Assembly: GCA_964575845.1 (NCBI GenBank)
Contig: CAZNSX010000001.1
Span: forward strand, 891,017-955,016
Source of the DNA: CAZNSX01 sp964575845
GTDB taxonomy: Bacteria; UBA8248; CAZNSX01
Direction: 5' to 3'
Length of the DNA stretch: 64,000 bases
The stretch's first letter is position 1; every line of letters begins with the position of its first letter. The notes below the pieces were generated by a model. It made no database searches. It was not told the origin of the DNA and worked only from the letters and a program-made list of their open reading frames with translations. The position numbers and the translations under genes were made by a program. Shown here one piece after another: positions 1 to 9,225 of the stretch.

Positions 1-954
1 ATGCAATATCGCACCCTCGGCCGGACCGGTCTGCGGGTTTCAGAGGTGGGCCTGGGTACCATGGTTCATGCCGGGCACTTCGGCCCCATGCGCGATGAGG
101 AATCCATCGCGGCCATCGAGACAGCTCTGGAGTTGGGCGTCAACTTCATCGATACTTCCTCTTCTTACGGCATGGGTTACAGCGAGGAACTTCTCGGCCG
201 AGTGCTCGAGGGGCGGTGGCAAGACCTCATCCTCGCCACCAAAGGGGGAACGAAGGGGTACAGCCCGTTACCAGTGAAGGATTTCTCCCCTGAATTTCTC
301 TCCCACTCTCTGGAGGGGAGCCTCCGCCGCCTCAGGAAAGATGTCATCGACCTCTACCAGCTCCATAACCCCAAGGTGGACATCATCAGGAAGGGTGAGG
401 CGCTTGAGCTTCTCGAGAGGAGAAAGGAGGAGGGGAAGATTCGCTTCTTCGGCGTTTCCGTCAGCACGGAGGAGGAGGCCCTGGCGGTGCTTGAGGATGG
501 CAGAAGCGATACCATCCAGATTGAATACAACATCATCCTTCAGTGGCCTGAGGGTAAGGTCTTCCCGCTGGCCCAGGAGAAAAATGTCGGGATCATCGCA
601 AGGGTCCCCTTGAGGCGGGGATTCCTTTCGGGAAAATTTACACCCGGTACTTCTTTCCCTGAAGGGGATGTCCGCGCGCGCCAGTTTCCCGGAGAGGCCC
701 TGGCGGAGGAGCTCTCCATGGTGGAGAAGCTCGGCTTTCTCGTGAAGGGTCCGGTCACCTCCCTGGCCCAGGCCGCCCTGAAATTCTGCCTGAGCCATCC
801 GGCCGTGGCCACCGTTATCCCAGGTATGAGAAACCCGCAGCAGGCGAGAGATGACATCGCTGCGAGCGGCGAGCCGCTTCCAGAGGAAGACCTTGTCCGG
901 CTCAGGGAGCTATATAAGAGGGATTTCAGCTCCCTTCACCTAAAGGCACTCTGA
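1..954 (+). CDS. Aldo/keto reductase (first of a tandem pair)
   Basis: Predicted cytosolic NAD(P)H-dependent aldo/keto reductase of 317 residues with a single-domain barrel. It opens with the family start MQYRTLGRTG. The catalytic tetrad is visible as Asp51 and Tyr56 (DTSSSYGMGY), Lys81 (ILATKGG) and His122 (YQLHNP). The C-terminal stretch VATVIPGMRNPQQ is the usual cofactor-phosphate-binding region. The substrate cannot be deduced. The start is the first base of the window, so no ribosome binding site is visible, but it matches the start of the paralogue at 1304. The two genes are nearly the same length and clearly a tandem duplication; this copy has a few extra residues near position 85 and at the C terminus. 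Confidence 0.9.
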   Translation: MQYRTLGRTGLRVSEVGLGTMVHAGHFGPMRDEESIAAIETALELGVNFIDTSSSYGMGYSEELLGRVLEGRWQDLILATKGGTKGYSPLPVKDFSPEFLSHSLEGSLRRLRKDVIDLYQLHNPKVDIIRKGEALELLERRKEEGKIRFFGVSVSTEEEALAVLEDGRSDTIQIEYNIILQWPEGKVFPLAQEKNVGIIARVPLRRGFLSGKFTPGTSFPEGDVRARQFPGEALAEELSMVEKLGFLVKGPVTSLAQAALKFCLSHPAVATVIPGMRNPQQARDDIAASGEPLPEEDLVRLRELYKRDFSSLHLKAL

Positions 955-1111
955 AAGAGCACTCACGAAGAAGAGCCTTAGCCCATGAAGGCCCCGCATC
1001 CTTCTTGCTGAGAGGGCAAGTGGTTAACCTCAAAATGTGCCCCAGGATTGAGCCTAAGGAAGGGACTCGTTCCCTTCGCCGGGTCTTCTCCCCTCAGGTC
1101 AAACGCCTCAC

Positions 1112-1201
1112 TTAAACCTGAGGCTCCCAGATTCCCTTAAAAACCTCCATTATCTCCATGGTGTTTCCGCCGGGGTCCTTGAAATAGTCGGCCTCTGATA
1201 A
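1112..1201 (-). pseudogene. C-terminal remnant of a VOC/glyoxalase-family gene
   Basis: About 29 codons on the minus strand read SEADYFKDPGGNTMEIMEVF and end WEPQV before TAA. The pattern FKDPGGN-x-MEI is the conserved last beta-strand motif of vicinal-oxygen-chelate (glyoxalase/dioxygenase) proteins. The frame is closed upstream by a stop, so only the tail survives. It lies in the 349-bp gap between the two aldo/keto reductases; nothing else was recognised in that gap. Confidence 0.5.
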
Positions 1202-1303
1202 TCAATTCTCTTTTTTCCATCCAGCCCTTCTGCTAGTATTGACCTCTAATCGGGCGGGAGCTTTGCCAGCTTCATATGGCTCAAGCTAAGGGGGGACTCT
1301 CTC

Positions 1304-2233
1304 ATGCAATATCGCACCCTCGGGCGGACAGGACTGGAAGTTTCAGAGGTGGGCCTCGGCACTATGGTTCATGCCGGGCACTTCGGCCCCATGCAGGATG
1401 AGGAGTCCATCGCGGCCATCGAGACAGCCCTTGAGCTGGGCGTCAACTTGATCGATACTGCCTCCTCTTACGGTATGGGCTACAGCGAGGAGCTTCTCGG
1501 CCGTTTCCTCAAAGGGCGCAGGCAGGAGGTCATACTCGCCACAAAGGGGGGTTCGAAGGGGTTCCTCAAACCACGGGATTTTTCTCCCGACTTCATCTCT
1601 GATGCGCTTGAGGGGAGCCTCCGCCGCCTCAGGACAGATGTCATCGACCTCTACCAGCTCCATAACCCCACAGTGGATGTCATCAGGAAGGGTGAGGCGC
1701 TTGAGCTTCTCGAGAGGAGAAAGGTGGAGGGGAAGGTCCGCTTCTTCGGCGTTTCCGTCAACACAGAGGAGGAGGCCCTGGCGGCCCTTGAGGATGGCAG
1801 AAGCGACACCATCCAGATTGAATATAACATCCTCTTTCAATGGCCTGAGCATGAAGTATTCCCCCTGGCCCAGGAGAAGAATGTCGGGATAATCGCAAGG
1901 GTTCCCTTGAGGCGGGGGCTGCTTTCGGGAAAGTTCACGGGCAATACCTCTTTCCCTGAGGGAGACGTCCGGGGGCGTCTTTTCCCCGGAGAGGCCCTGA
2001 CGGATGAACTCTCCAAGGTGGAGAAGCTCGGTTTTCTGGTGAAGGGCCCGGTCACCTCCCTAGCTCAGGCCGCCCTGAAATTCTGCCTGAGCCATCGGGC
2101 CGTGGCCACCGTCATCCCCGGTATGCGAAACCCCCAGCAGGCGAGAGATAACATCGCTGCGAGCGGAGAGCCGCTTCCAGAGGAAGACCTCACCAAGCTG
2201 AGGGAGCTTTACCGAAAAGATTTCAAAGTTTAA
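1304..2233 (+). CDS. Aldo/keto reductase (second of a tandem pair)
   Basis: 309-residue aldo/keto reductase, a close paralogue of the gene at 1-954. The catalytic residues are kept: DTASSYGMGYSE for Asp/Tyr, ILATKGG for Lys and YQLHNP for His. Most differences are conservative and spread through the whole length, so the duplication is not very recent. The ATG follows the purine-rich GGGGGGACTC, a weak ribosome binding site. The gene converges on the oxidoreductase at 2295-3404 across a hairpin. Cofactor use and substrate are unknown. Confidence 0.9.
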   Translation: MQYRTLGRTGLEVSEVGLGTMVHAGHFGPMQDEESIAAIETALELGVNLIDTASSYGMGYSEELLGRFLKGRRQEVILATKGGSKGFLKPRDFSPDFISDALEGSLRRLRTDVIDLYQLHNPTVDVIRKGEALELLERRKVEGKVRFFGVSVNTEEEALAALEDGRSDTIQIEYNILFQWPEHEVFPLAQEKNVGIIARVPLRRGLLSGKFTGNTSFPEGDVRGRLFPGEALTDELSKVEKLGFLVKGPVTSLAQAALKFCLSHRAVATVIPGMRNPQQARDNIAASGEPLPEEDLTKLRELYRKDFKV

Positions 2234-2255
2234 TAAAGCTCTGGGCTCTGGCTGA

Positions 2256-2290
2256 AAGGGGCAAAGATTTTGCTTCAGGAGGTGCCCCTT
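2256..2290. terminator. Hairpin between convergent genes
   Basis: AAGGGGCA (2256-2263) and TGCCCCTT (2283-2290) form an 8-bp perfect stem around a 19-nt spacer, between the convergent stops at 2233 and 2295. There is no strong T-run on either side, so its role as a terminator is inferred from position. Confidence 0.35.
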
Positions 2291-2294
2291 CCCA

Positions 2295-3404
2295 TCACTG
2301 GGCCTTTTCTTCTTCAGTCAGAGGCTCGACCACGTAGCAGCGGACCCCCCTCTTTCCCAGGCCCTCGAGGCACTTGTTGCAGCTTATGCAGGAGGCCGCC
2401 TCCCCCCGGCCCCGGGCCACCTGATAAACTAAGTCGGGCTCTCTGATGAGGGGGCGCCCCAGGGAGACAAAATCCGCCCTTTCCTCCTGGATCAACCTTG
2501 CCATCAGGGCCGGCGTCTTGAGACCTCCCACGAGGATGATGGGGAGAGCTCCCACAGCCTCCCGCACGGCCACGGCGCAGGGCAGGAAATAGGCCTCCTC
2601 TTCCGGACTATTCACGGGCCGCGCACTTCCACCCGTTGGCCCCATGAGGCCGCAGCTCACCTCTATGGCGTCAACTCCCGCATCCATAAGTGCCCGGGCA
2701 AGCTCGGCCCCCTGCTCCTTCTTGAGGCCATCCTCGATGCCATCTTCGATCCCGAGCTTTGCGCTCAAGGGATAGTCTCGACCAACCTTGCTCCTCACGT
2801 CTTCTACAACCCGGAGGAGAAAGCGGGAGCGCTTCTCCGTGGTGCCGCCCCACTCGTCCTTCCGGCGATTTCCGTAAGGAGAGTTGAACTGGCTTATGAG
2901 ATAGCCGTGGGCCGCGTGGAGGTGCACTCCATCAAAGCCCGCCTCCCTGGCCCTGCGGGCGGCCTCGCCGAAGGCGGCTATAATCTCTTCGATCTCCTCG
3001 TGGCTCAGTTCCCGGGGGATGACGCCGGTGAGGCGGTTCTTGACGGGTGAGGGCGCCACGGGTTCTGCGACATCTCCGCGCGCTTGGCTTCCGGCGTGAT
3101 TTATCTGGACAAAGATTTTTGCTCCCCGGCTATGCACCGCCTCGGTAAGTCGCCTCAGCCCGGGGATGAACTCATCCCCGTATATGGCCGTCTGTTTGGC
3201 GTGGGCCTTGCCTTGCGGGTGCACATACATGTGGCCGGTGATAATCATGCCCAGGTCGAACCCGGCATATCTCTCGTAATAGCCTATCAACTCCTCGCTC
3301 ACGGCTCCCGTATCCAGGGCCATGCTCTCGGCGGTGGCCGCTTTCACGAAGCGGTTCTTAATCTCTACCGTTCCGATGGCGGCCGGGGTGAAGACGATGG
3401 ACAT
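2295..3404 (-). CDS. Old-yellow-enzyme family NADH:flavin oxidoreductase
   Basis: 369-residue FMN-dependent TIM-barrel oxidoreductase. It begins with the family's FTPAAIGTVEIKNRF and has HLHAAHGYLISQFNSPYGN followed by DEWGG, the FMN/active-site loop. Near the end is CISCNKCLEG and a fourth Cys (RCYV), the 4Fe-4S pattern of 2,4-dienoyl-CoA reductase-type enzymes. The protein stops right after this cluster and lacks the FAD/NAD(P)H half that those two-domain enzymes carry, so electrons would have to come from a partner. ATG start with GGAG upstream. A role in ene-reduction is likely; the substrate is unknown. Confidence 0.88.
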   Translation of the reverse strand: MSIVFTPAAIGTVEIKNRFVKAATAESMALDTGAVSEELIGYYERYAGFDLGMIITGHMYVHPQGKAHAKQTAIYGDEFIPGLRRLTEAVHSRGAKIFVQINHAGSQARGDVAEPVAPSPVKNRLTGVIPRELSHEEIEEIIAAFGEAARRAREAGFDGVHLHAAHGYLISQFNSPYGNRRKDEWGGTTEKRSRFLLRVVEDVRSKVGRDYPLSAKLGIEDGIEDGLKKEQGAELARALMDAGVDAIEVSCGLMGPTGGSARPVNSPEEEAYFLPCAVAVREAVGALPIILVGGLKTPALMARLIQEERADFVSLGRPLIREPDLVYQVARGRGEAASCISCNKCLEGLGKRGVRCYVVEPLTEEEKAQ

Positions 3405-3440
3405 GGGCGTCTCCTCCTCAGGGCTTGAAAGGGTTCTTTC

Positions 3441-4267
3441 CTACTCTCCGGTATACCTCAAAACGTGCAGGCCGTGATTCTTGTCGGTGATGTAGATGTA
3501 CCCTCGACTGTCAACCAGAACATCCTCTGTTTGAGTGACAAGGGTTTTGGGAAGCACCCCCCGACGCTCTTTCGGGCCGGGCGGGATGTAATACCCTATC
3601 TCCCTCGGGAGATAAGCGTCACTTATATCATAGATTCGCAGCCCCGCGTTGAAGTACGTGAGATAGACCCGGTCGTCCCTGTCTTCCAGGTGGGGCTGAT
3701 GCTGCGGGTGATGTTGGTTGTGGGGACCGAACCTCCCTCCTTTCTCGCAGAAGTTCTTGTGGGGAGAGCCGGGTGGCGGCTCCGGGATGGGAAAAAGGGA
3801 GAGGAGCCTCGGCGCCTTCTCATCGCTTATATCCACAAGCCCGGTGAAGTTGAGGGGCTCGGCGCATCCCTCCTCGATTGCCTCACTGTTGACAACGGCC
3901 AGCTTCCTCCTGGGCAGGGGCAAGACAGTGTGAAGGGTAAGCCGGCTCCCCAGGGGGGGATGAAAGTCCAGCTTCGAGACCAGGCGGGGGAGGCTCACGT
4001 CTGATATGTCGAGTATCACCATGCCGGCTCCGTCACCTCCAGGATGCTCCAGCCGGGGGTCCAGAAATGAGAGAGATAGATGTACCAGCGTTCCCTCACC
4101 ACCTGAAGGGCGACCTTGAAGGCAGGCCTCCCTTCAAGGTCCTGGTAGCCCACCAGCTCAACGTTTTTGGAAGCCCCTTTCTCCATTGGTGTCACCCCGC
4201 TTGACAACGGCTCAAATGGCACCCACTGACACCTCAAACCTAAACCATAGTTCTCCGGCTTACCCAT
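3441..4267 (-). pseudogene. LVIVD-repeat protein with its centre deleted
   Basis: Two overlapping minus-strand frames are the two ends of a gene homologous to the intact LVIVD protein at 14669-15838. The upstream frame (4267-4016) gives GASKNVELVGYQDLEG to WSILEVTEPAW and stops at TGA. The downstream frame (4022-3441) resumes at MVILDISD and continues RFGPHNQHH, FNAGLRIYDISDAYLPREIG, VLVDSRGYIYITD. Aligned by eye, about 150 central residues are missing, with a frameshift at the join (about 4016-4022), where two VILD[IV]S repeat units now sit next to each other. The likely original start is the ATG at 4186 (MEKGASKN). It lies 16 bp downstream of the CocE-type hydrolase in the same orientation. 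Confidence 0.7.
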
Positions 4268-4283
4268 TGCCGGAACTCCCCTC

Positions 4284-5915
4284 TCACCTCGGGATCACGG
4301 GTAGCAGCAGGTGCGAGCCGGACTTCCCCTCGATGACGGTATTCTTTGCGGGCGTCACGAGCGCCTCATGGTGCCAGGCGAAGTTCTCGGCTAGGGAGTC
4401 GCAGCTCGCAACCTCGAGCCGGATGCGGTGGCCGGGCTTGAAAAGGTTGGAGGTCGGCACGACCTCGATGGCGAACTCCTCGGGCTGATCCGGCTTCAGG
4501 GGTATCTCTCGGGTGTGCGGGTGCCAGGGCTGCCACCTCTTGCTCCTGGCTGGGTCCACCTCCCGGTGGGAGGCGCGAAGCCATCCCTTGGTGAGGATGG
4601 AGACCCCTCCTCCAGGGGCCTCATCCGAGAAGACCACAAACCAGTCCGTATCGGCCGCGCTCGATTGCGCCACGAGGTGGAGCGCCATGGGGCCGGTCAC
4701 CTCGATGGGCTCGGAAAGGGGCTCTGTCCGGTAGACGAGCTTCGGCCTTCCGAAGCGGGCTTCCCTGCTGGAAGGCTCATACTCATAGGTCCTTTCCCCA
4801 TCGGGACCCGCCGAATCCAGCAGTTCCCCTTCCAGCCCCTGCTTTGCGCCGCCCAGGAAGAGCTCACGCCATTGCGTCCGCGCGAGGGGCCACTCCCCCT
4901 CGGAGCGCCAACAATTCTCGCCCTGTATGTAGAGCTGGATCCGCGGGCCCTCCATCACGCGGGTGTCCATCCCCCTGAGCCAGTGGTCGTACCACCTGAG
5001 AGCCTCCTGGTGATAGTTCGCAAATGGCCGCCGCGGAACGGGCGCAGGCCCCACAAGCATCCGCTTGGGAATGTCACCAACCCCCTCCCAGCCGCCGAAA
5101 ACACCGGGCAGGTGAAGATTGTAAAACTGCCAGTCGCAGCCGAAGTAGGCCGGTATCTTGACCTTATGGAGCCGGGGCCCCGCGGAGCGCTCCTGATAAT
5201 ACTCGCAGTCAAGCGGGTATTCCAGCCCCAGCACGGTCCGAAAGTGGTGGTGGAACCCGGAGGGGTCCTTGAGCCGGCCACCCCAGAAGTTCAGGAAGGC
5301 GAGGCTCGAAAACCACATTCTCGCAAACCCGGAGGCTATCCCCCCGTGGAAATAGTTATGGCGGTAGACGTCAGTGAGGGCATCATAGGGGAAGATTGCC
5401 TTGAGGCTCGGCGGCTGCTGCTCCGCCGCAAAAAGCTGACTCCTGGCGAAATAGGAGCAGCCCATCATGCCGACATTGCCGTCACACCAGGGCTGCCGGG
5501 CCACCCATTCAATGGCCTCCGCCAGGTCCTCCTGTTCGGTAGGTCCATACATATCCCAGGCCCCCTCGGAGTCGTTAGAGCCGCGCACGTCTATGATGAC
5601 CTGGGCATACCCCCTCGGCACCCAGAACTCCGTCAGGCCGGCCTCGTTCTGACCGATGGGAGTAAGAGTCTGTTGGAGCTGGCGGCTGTAAGGAGACCAG
5701 GACACAAGCGCGGGGAATTTCTCGCCGGGGGCCCACGGGCGGAAGACATCGGCAGCGAGCCTAACGCCATCCCTCATCTGAATCCGGAGGTCATACTCCG
5801 GGAAAATGGAATAGCGCGGCTCTGACCTCTCGGGCGTCTTGGGCTCCTCGTCAAAGGGATACTGGGGCCATGCGGATGGACTGATGGTGCGAATGCTGTT
5901 CGGATTCACTTCCAC
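4284..5915 (-). CDS. CocE/NonD-family alpha/beta hydrolase
   Basis: 543-residue hydrolase of the X-Pro dipeptidyl-peptidase/cocaine-esterase type, which cleaves esters or amides with a Ser-Asp-His triad. Visible features are the N-terminal DGVRLAADVFRPWAPG, the substrate-pocket stretch YAQVIIDVRGSNDSEG, the nucleophile elbow GMMGCSYFARS, and a C-terminal jelly-roll domain (about residues 350-540) ending with FKPGHRIRLEVASCDS. Start is GTG at 5915, with AAGGAGG seven bases upstream. No signal peptide is evident, so it is probably cytosolic. It is followed at once by the broken LVIVD gene; an intact hydrolase/LVIVD neighbourhood recurs at 13-16 kb. Confidence 0.88.
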   Translation of the reverse strand: MEVNPNSIRTISPSAWPQYPFDEEPKTPERSEPRYSIFPEYDLRIQMRDGVRLAADVFRPWAPGEKFPALVSWSPYSRQLQQTLTPIGQNEAGLTEFWVPRGYAQVIIDVRGSNDSEGAWDMYGPTEQEDLAEAIEWVARQPWCDGNVGMMGCSYFARSQLFAAEQQPPSLKAIFPYDALTDVYRHNYFHGGIASGFARMWFSSLAFLNFWGGRLKDPSGFHHHFRTVLGLEYPLDCEYYQERSAGPRLHKVKIPAYFGCDWQFYNLHLPGVFGGWEGVGDIPKRMLVGPAPVPRRPFANYHQEALRWYDHWLRGMDTRVMEGPRIQLYIQGENCWRSEGEWPLARTQWRELFLGGAKQGLEGELLDSAGPDGERTYEYEPSSREARFGRPKLVYRTEPLSEPIEVTGPMALHLVAQSSAADTDWFVVFSDEAPGGGVSILTKGWLRASHREVDPARSKRWQPWHPHTREIPLKPDQPEEFAIEVVPTSNLFKPGHRIRLEVASCDSLAENFAWHHEALVTPAKNTVIEGKSGSHLLLPVIPR

Positions 5916-5978
5916 GGCCGTCCTCCTTTTTCCCGGATTTGAGTCTGCTAAAAGAGCGAGCCTGTAATACCCACTTCC

Positions 5979-7910
5979 CTACTTCATTTTTCTTATCGCA
6001 TCTTTTATCTCATCCACCGATGCTTCCTCTTCTATTGTCGACAAGTCCCCCAATTCCTTGCCGGCCCAGAGGCCCTTCATCACCCTTCTCATTATTTTTC
6101 CGCTTCTGGTCTTCGGCAAAACCTTTACAAATTCTATATCCCTTATGACTGCTATCGGGCCCATGGTCTTTCTGACGTGCCCTATGAGCTCCTTCTTAAG
6201 CTCCCCTGTGGGCTCATACCCAGCCCTTAGCACCGCAAAAGAGCAGGCGACCTCTCCCCTGAGCTCATCGGGAACTCCGGAGACTCCCGCCTCAACGACT
6301 GCTGGATGGGAGGTCAACGCGTTCTCTATCTCTATTGTCCCGACCCTGTGGTCTGAGATCTTTATGACCTCGTCGGACCTCCCCACAAACCATATGTAGC
6401 CGTCCCGGTCGGTATATGCAGCATCTCCTGAGTAGTATGCCTTCATGCCCGGGACCTGGGCCCAGTACTCTTCTAGATACCTTTCCTCATCGTTCCAGAG
6501 GGTGGCTGTCAGCCCCGGGAAAGGGTTATTAACAACCAGGACTCCCTTTTCTCCAGGAGGAAGGGGGGCACCGGTAGCCGCATCTACCACCTCAGCCATC
6601 ACCCCCGGTGCCGGGATGGAGGCTGATCCGGGCTTTATAGGAAGCATGCCTAGACCGTACGGGTTAGCGATCAGTGGACCCGAGGTCTCGGTCTGCCACA
6701 TGTGGTCTATTACTGGAATCTTATTCTTGAAAACATCTATGCTCAGCCACTTCCATGCAGCGGGATTGAGAACTTCTCCTGCACAGAAGACTCTTTCGAC
6801 CGATGATATGTCGTGCTTTCCGGGCTCCTCCGTTCCCAACCTCATGAGCCCTCTGACTCCCGTGGGAGATGTCCACCATCCGGTGACCTTATTTCTATCT
6901 ATTATCTCCCACCACATGTCCTTTCTCGGATAGTCTGGAGTTCCCTCGTACAGTATAGAGGTACATCCTCTCATCAGGGGACCATAGACGTTGTAGCTGT
7001 GACCCACGATCCATCCTATATCGGAAGTACAGAACCATACGTCATCATCCCTGAGACCATAAATCCACCGGCCCATCGAGTGCACATAAACCTGATACCC
7101 TCCGTGCCTCTGAACAGTCAGCTTGGGCGTCGCCGTTGTCCCAGATGTTGGCAGGAGAAAGAGGGGTTCATTTGCCTCCAACCGTTCCACTTCTCCGGTG
7201 TTTCCCTTTGATAGGTTCAGAAACTCATCCCAATAGATGTCCCTCCCATCCTTCATCGGAGGCTCTTTTTCTGAGCGGTCTCTTAGAACCACCACCTTCT
7301 TGACGATTCCGGGGATCATCTCAAGAGCATCGTCGACTATTGTTTTAAGAGGAACCGGCTTTCCCTTTCTGGAACCCTGATCCTGTGTCAGCATATATTT
7401 TGCGTCAGATATCCTTATCCTGTCCGCCACTGCCTTGCCAGAGAAGCCTGCAAAGATAACCATATGAATTGCGCCTATCCTGGCGCATGCCAGCATCGTC
7501 GCGACCGATTCTATGCTCATTGGCATGTATATTGCCACCCGGTCTCCCTTCTTGACTCCCAGTCCTCTAAGCGCGGCTGCGTATCTTTTTACCATCGAGA
7601 GAAGCTGTCCGTATGTTATAACCTTTGTCTCATCCTTTTCGCCACTTTCATATATCAGAGCCGCCTTGCCGGCGCGCCCCTTTTGAACATTATAGTCAAG
7701 GCAGCTATAAGAGATGTTCGTTATCCCTCCTGCGTACCACTCATAGGTTCTCCCGCTCCATTCGAATACGTTGTCCCATTTTCTGAACCAGTAAATCTCA
7801 TCCTGGGCCTTCAAGGCTGCATCTTCCCAAAAACCCGCATGGTCTTCCTCGGCCAACTTCATGAAACTCCTTACATGAGGCGGCATCATCTGCACTTCCA
7901 CTTCCTGCAT
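5979..7910 (-). CDS. Acetyl-CoA-synthetase-like acyl-CoA ligase
   Basis: 643-residue AMP-forming ligase that activates a short carboxylic acid to its CoA thioester. Visible motifs are the P-loop-like LLPTSGTTATPK, the A5 motif DHMWQTETSG and the C-terminal lysine loop KTRSGKIMRRVMK. Length and overall layout match Acs, and the Trp in MWQTET is the residue that restricts Acs to small acyl groups, so acetate or propionate is likely. The frame is open further upstream, but ATG at 7910 (MQEVEVQMM) has AGGAGG five bases before it and gives the usual N terminus. AT content is higher than in the genes to its right. Confidence 0.88.
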   Translation of the reverse strand: MQEVEVQMMPPHVRSFMKLAEEDHAGFWEDAALKAQDEIYWFRKWDNVFEWSGRTYEWYAGGITNISYSCLDYNVQKGRAGKAALIYESGEKDETKVITYGQLLSMVKRYAAALRGLGVKKGDRVAIYMPMSIESVATMLACARIGAIHMVIFAGFSGKAVADRIRISDAKYMLTQDQGSRKGKPVPLKTIVDDALEMIPGIVKKVVVLRDRSEKEPPMKDGRDIYWDEFLNLSKGNTGEVERLEANEPLFLLPTSGTTATPKLTVQRHGGYQVYVHSMGRWIYGLRDDDVWFCTSDIGWIVGHSYNVYGPLMRGCTSILYEGTPDYPRKDMWWEIIDRNKVTGWWTSPTGVRGLMRLGTEEPGKHDISSVERVFCAGEVLNPAAWKWLSIDVFKNKIPVIDHMWQTETSGPLIANPYGLGMLPIKPGSASIPAPGVMAEVVDAATGAPLPPGEKGVLVVNNPFPGLTATLWNDEERYLEEYWAQVPGMKAYYSGDAAYTDRDGYIWFVGRSDEVIKISDHRVGTIEIENALTSHPAVVEAGVSGVPDELRGEVACSFAVLRAGYEPTGELKKELIGHVRKTMGPIAVIRDIEFVKVLPKTRSGKIMRRVMKGLWAGKELGDLSTIEEEASVDEIKDAIRKMK

Positions 7911-8491
7911 GGCAGGTTCCTCCTGAGTGCGGATTAATCCCGAGGCCCTGCTGCAAAGTCCCGTCCGCCACCCCACCAACCTCAGAACCAGTCTTAAGGA
8001 CCTTTCCCCTTAGAATATCAGTTAGTTATGATGCTTCCCACTCTCAATTTGCCAGCCCTAAAATAATTCGCCCCTACGCTTTTGTCTACATCATTTATTT
8101 TGAAATACCTTGACAATCCTAGCAAAATATCGTTAAGAAAACCATATCGCCTGCAGGAATGCTCGGGGACGTGGAGGGCATTTTAAGCGCGTCTGCGAGG
8201 TGCCGGTCTTCTCCAGCAGCAGCTTATATCTTGCCAGAAAGCGCTGGATGACCCGGAGAGATCCTTATAAGCGAGGAGCTTCAAAGCTGACTGAGAATTT
8301 GAGGGCTTTCAAAGCGTAATAGCCACTCCTGGGCTGAAGGTCGATGGAGGAATGGGTTCTTCTTGAGGAGATAGGGACGCTCGAAAGCTTTACACCTTTA
8401 ACGGTTGAGAAATCTCTCGGCATTAGGCTCGGGGTACAGGTCCGATCTTGAGATAAATTCCACGACTCATATTATATGGAGGCCTAACAAA
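7911..8491. other. 581-bp intergenic region
   Basis: Divergent region between the ligase (-) and the corrinoid protein (+). It is AT-richer around 8030-8150. A TTGACA occurs at about 8109-8114 but no good -10 lies at the right distance. A 34-codon plus-strand reading frame from about 8344 (EEWVLLEEIGTLESF) looks protein-like but was not recognised. No riboswitch consensus was seen despite the B12-dependent genes downstream. Confidence 0.4.
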
Positions 8492-9169
8492 ATGCCTTCT
8501 GAAGTTTTGAACCAGGATGAAATATTCAAGAGTTTAGCAGCTGCTGTAATTAGCTTCGATAAAAATAGAGCGGAAGATTTAGCACATCAGGTAATTGACA
8601 ATAATTTCGATGCCTATGCAGCTATAAATAGGGGTTTATTCCATGGTATGGAAGTGATCGGCAAGAAGTTCGACCAAGGAGAATGTTTCGTTCCCGAACT
8701 TCTGATGGCATCTAAAGCCCTCATGAGCGCGGTCGAAATATTGAAACCTTCCATTTCGGGGATTCAAATACGAGAAAAAGCTGTTTTTGTAATCGGAACG
8801 GTAAAAGGAGATGTGCATGATATCGGCAAATCCATTGTCGCAATCCTGATGGAGTCAAGTGGATTTGAGGTCCATAATCTGGGTGTTAATGTCGAGCATG
8901 CTTTTTTCATAGAGAAAGCGGAAGAACATAATGCCGATTTCATCGGCCTGTCTGCCCTTATGTCCACCACTATGCAGCATATGCCACATGTCATTGAGCT
9001 CTTGAAGAAAGAAGGATTACGCGAAAAATATTTGATCATGGTGGGTGGGGCTCCCGTGAGTCAACAGTGGAGTGACAAAATAGGCTCCGATGGCTTTGCG
9101 CCGAATGCAGCCAGAGCGGTGGAGGTCGCCCAAAACCTCCTGAAAGCCAGGCGGCAAAGTGCGAAATAA
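8492..9169 (+). CDS. Corrinoid (B12-binding) methyl-carrier protein
   Basis: 225-residue MtbC/MttC-type corrinoid protein that carries a methyl group on cobalamin between two methyltransferases. The N-terminal helical cap (about residues 1-85) is followed by the B12-binding domain with GDVHDIGKSIV, whose His is the lower cobalt ligand, then VHNLGVNV and GLSALMSTTM, and a C-terminal MVGGAPVSQQW. The frame opens at 8405, but ATG at 8492 (MPSEVLNQDE) has GGAGG eight bases upstream and gives the normal family start. The UroD-type methyltransferase follows 56 bp downstream, probably in one operon. The substrate methyltransferase (MtaB/MtbB/MttB type) is not adjacent; the nearest MttB is at 49.6-51.1 kb. 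Confidence 0.9.
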   Translation: MPSEVLNQDEIFKSLAAAVISFDKNRAEDLAHQVIDNNFDAYAAINRGLFHGMEVIGKKFDQGECFVPELLMASKALMSAVEILKPSISGIQIREKAVFVIGTVKGDVHDIGKSIVAILMESSGFEVHNLGVNVEHAFFIEKAEEHNADFIGLSALMSTTMQHMPHVIELLKKEGLREKYLIMVGGAPVSQQWSDKIGSDGFAPNAARAVEVAQNLLKARRQSAK

Positions 9170-9225
9170 TTTATTAATCGTTAGATCAATCATGAAGACC
9201 GATTAGCTAACTTTGGAGACCTGAG

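Noticed and set aside
4016..4022. Read-through of the TGA ending the first LVIVD fragment as a second selenocysteine.
   Set aside because: The downstream segment is in another frame and a large central piece of the protein is missing, so it is a deletion, not recoding.
4428..5825. A 465-codon open frame on the plus strand opposite the CocE-type hydrolase, and similar long antisense frames elsewhere.
   Set aside because: They mirror GC-rich codon bias of the true genes on the other strand, carry no domains and lack ribosome binding sites.
7911..8491. A cobalamin riboswitch before the corrinoid protein gene.
   Set aside because: The B12-box consensus GCCACTG and supporting stems were not found.
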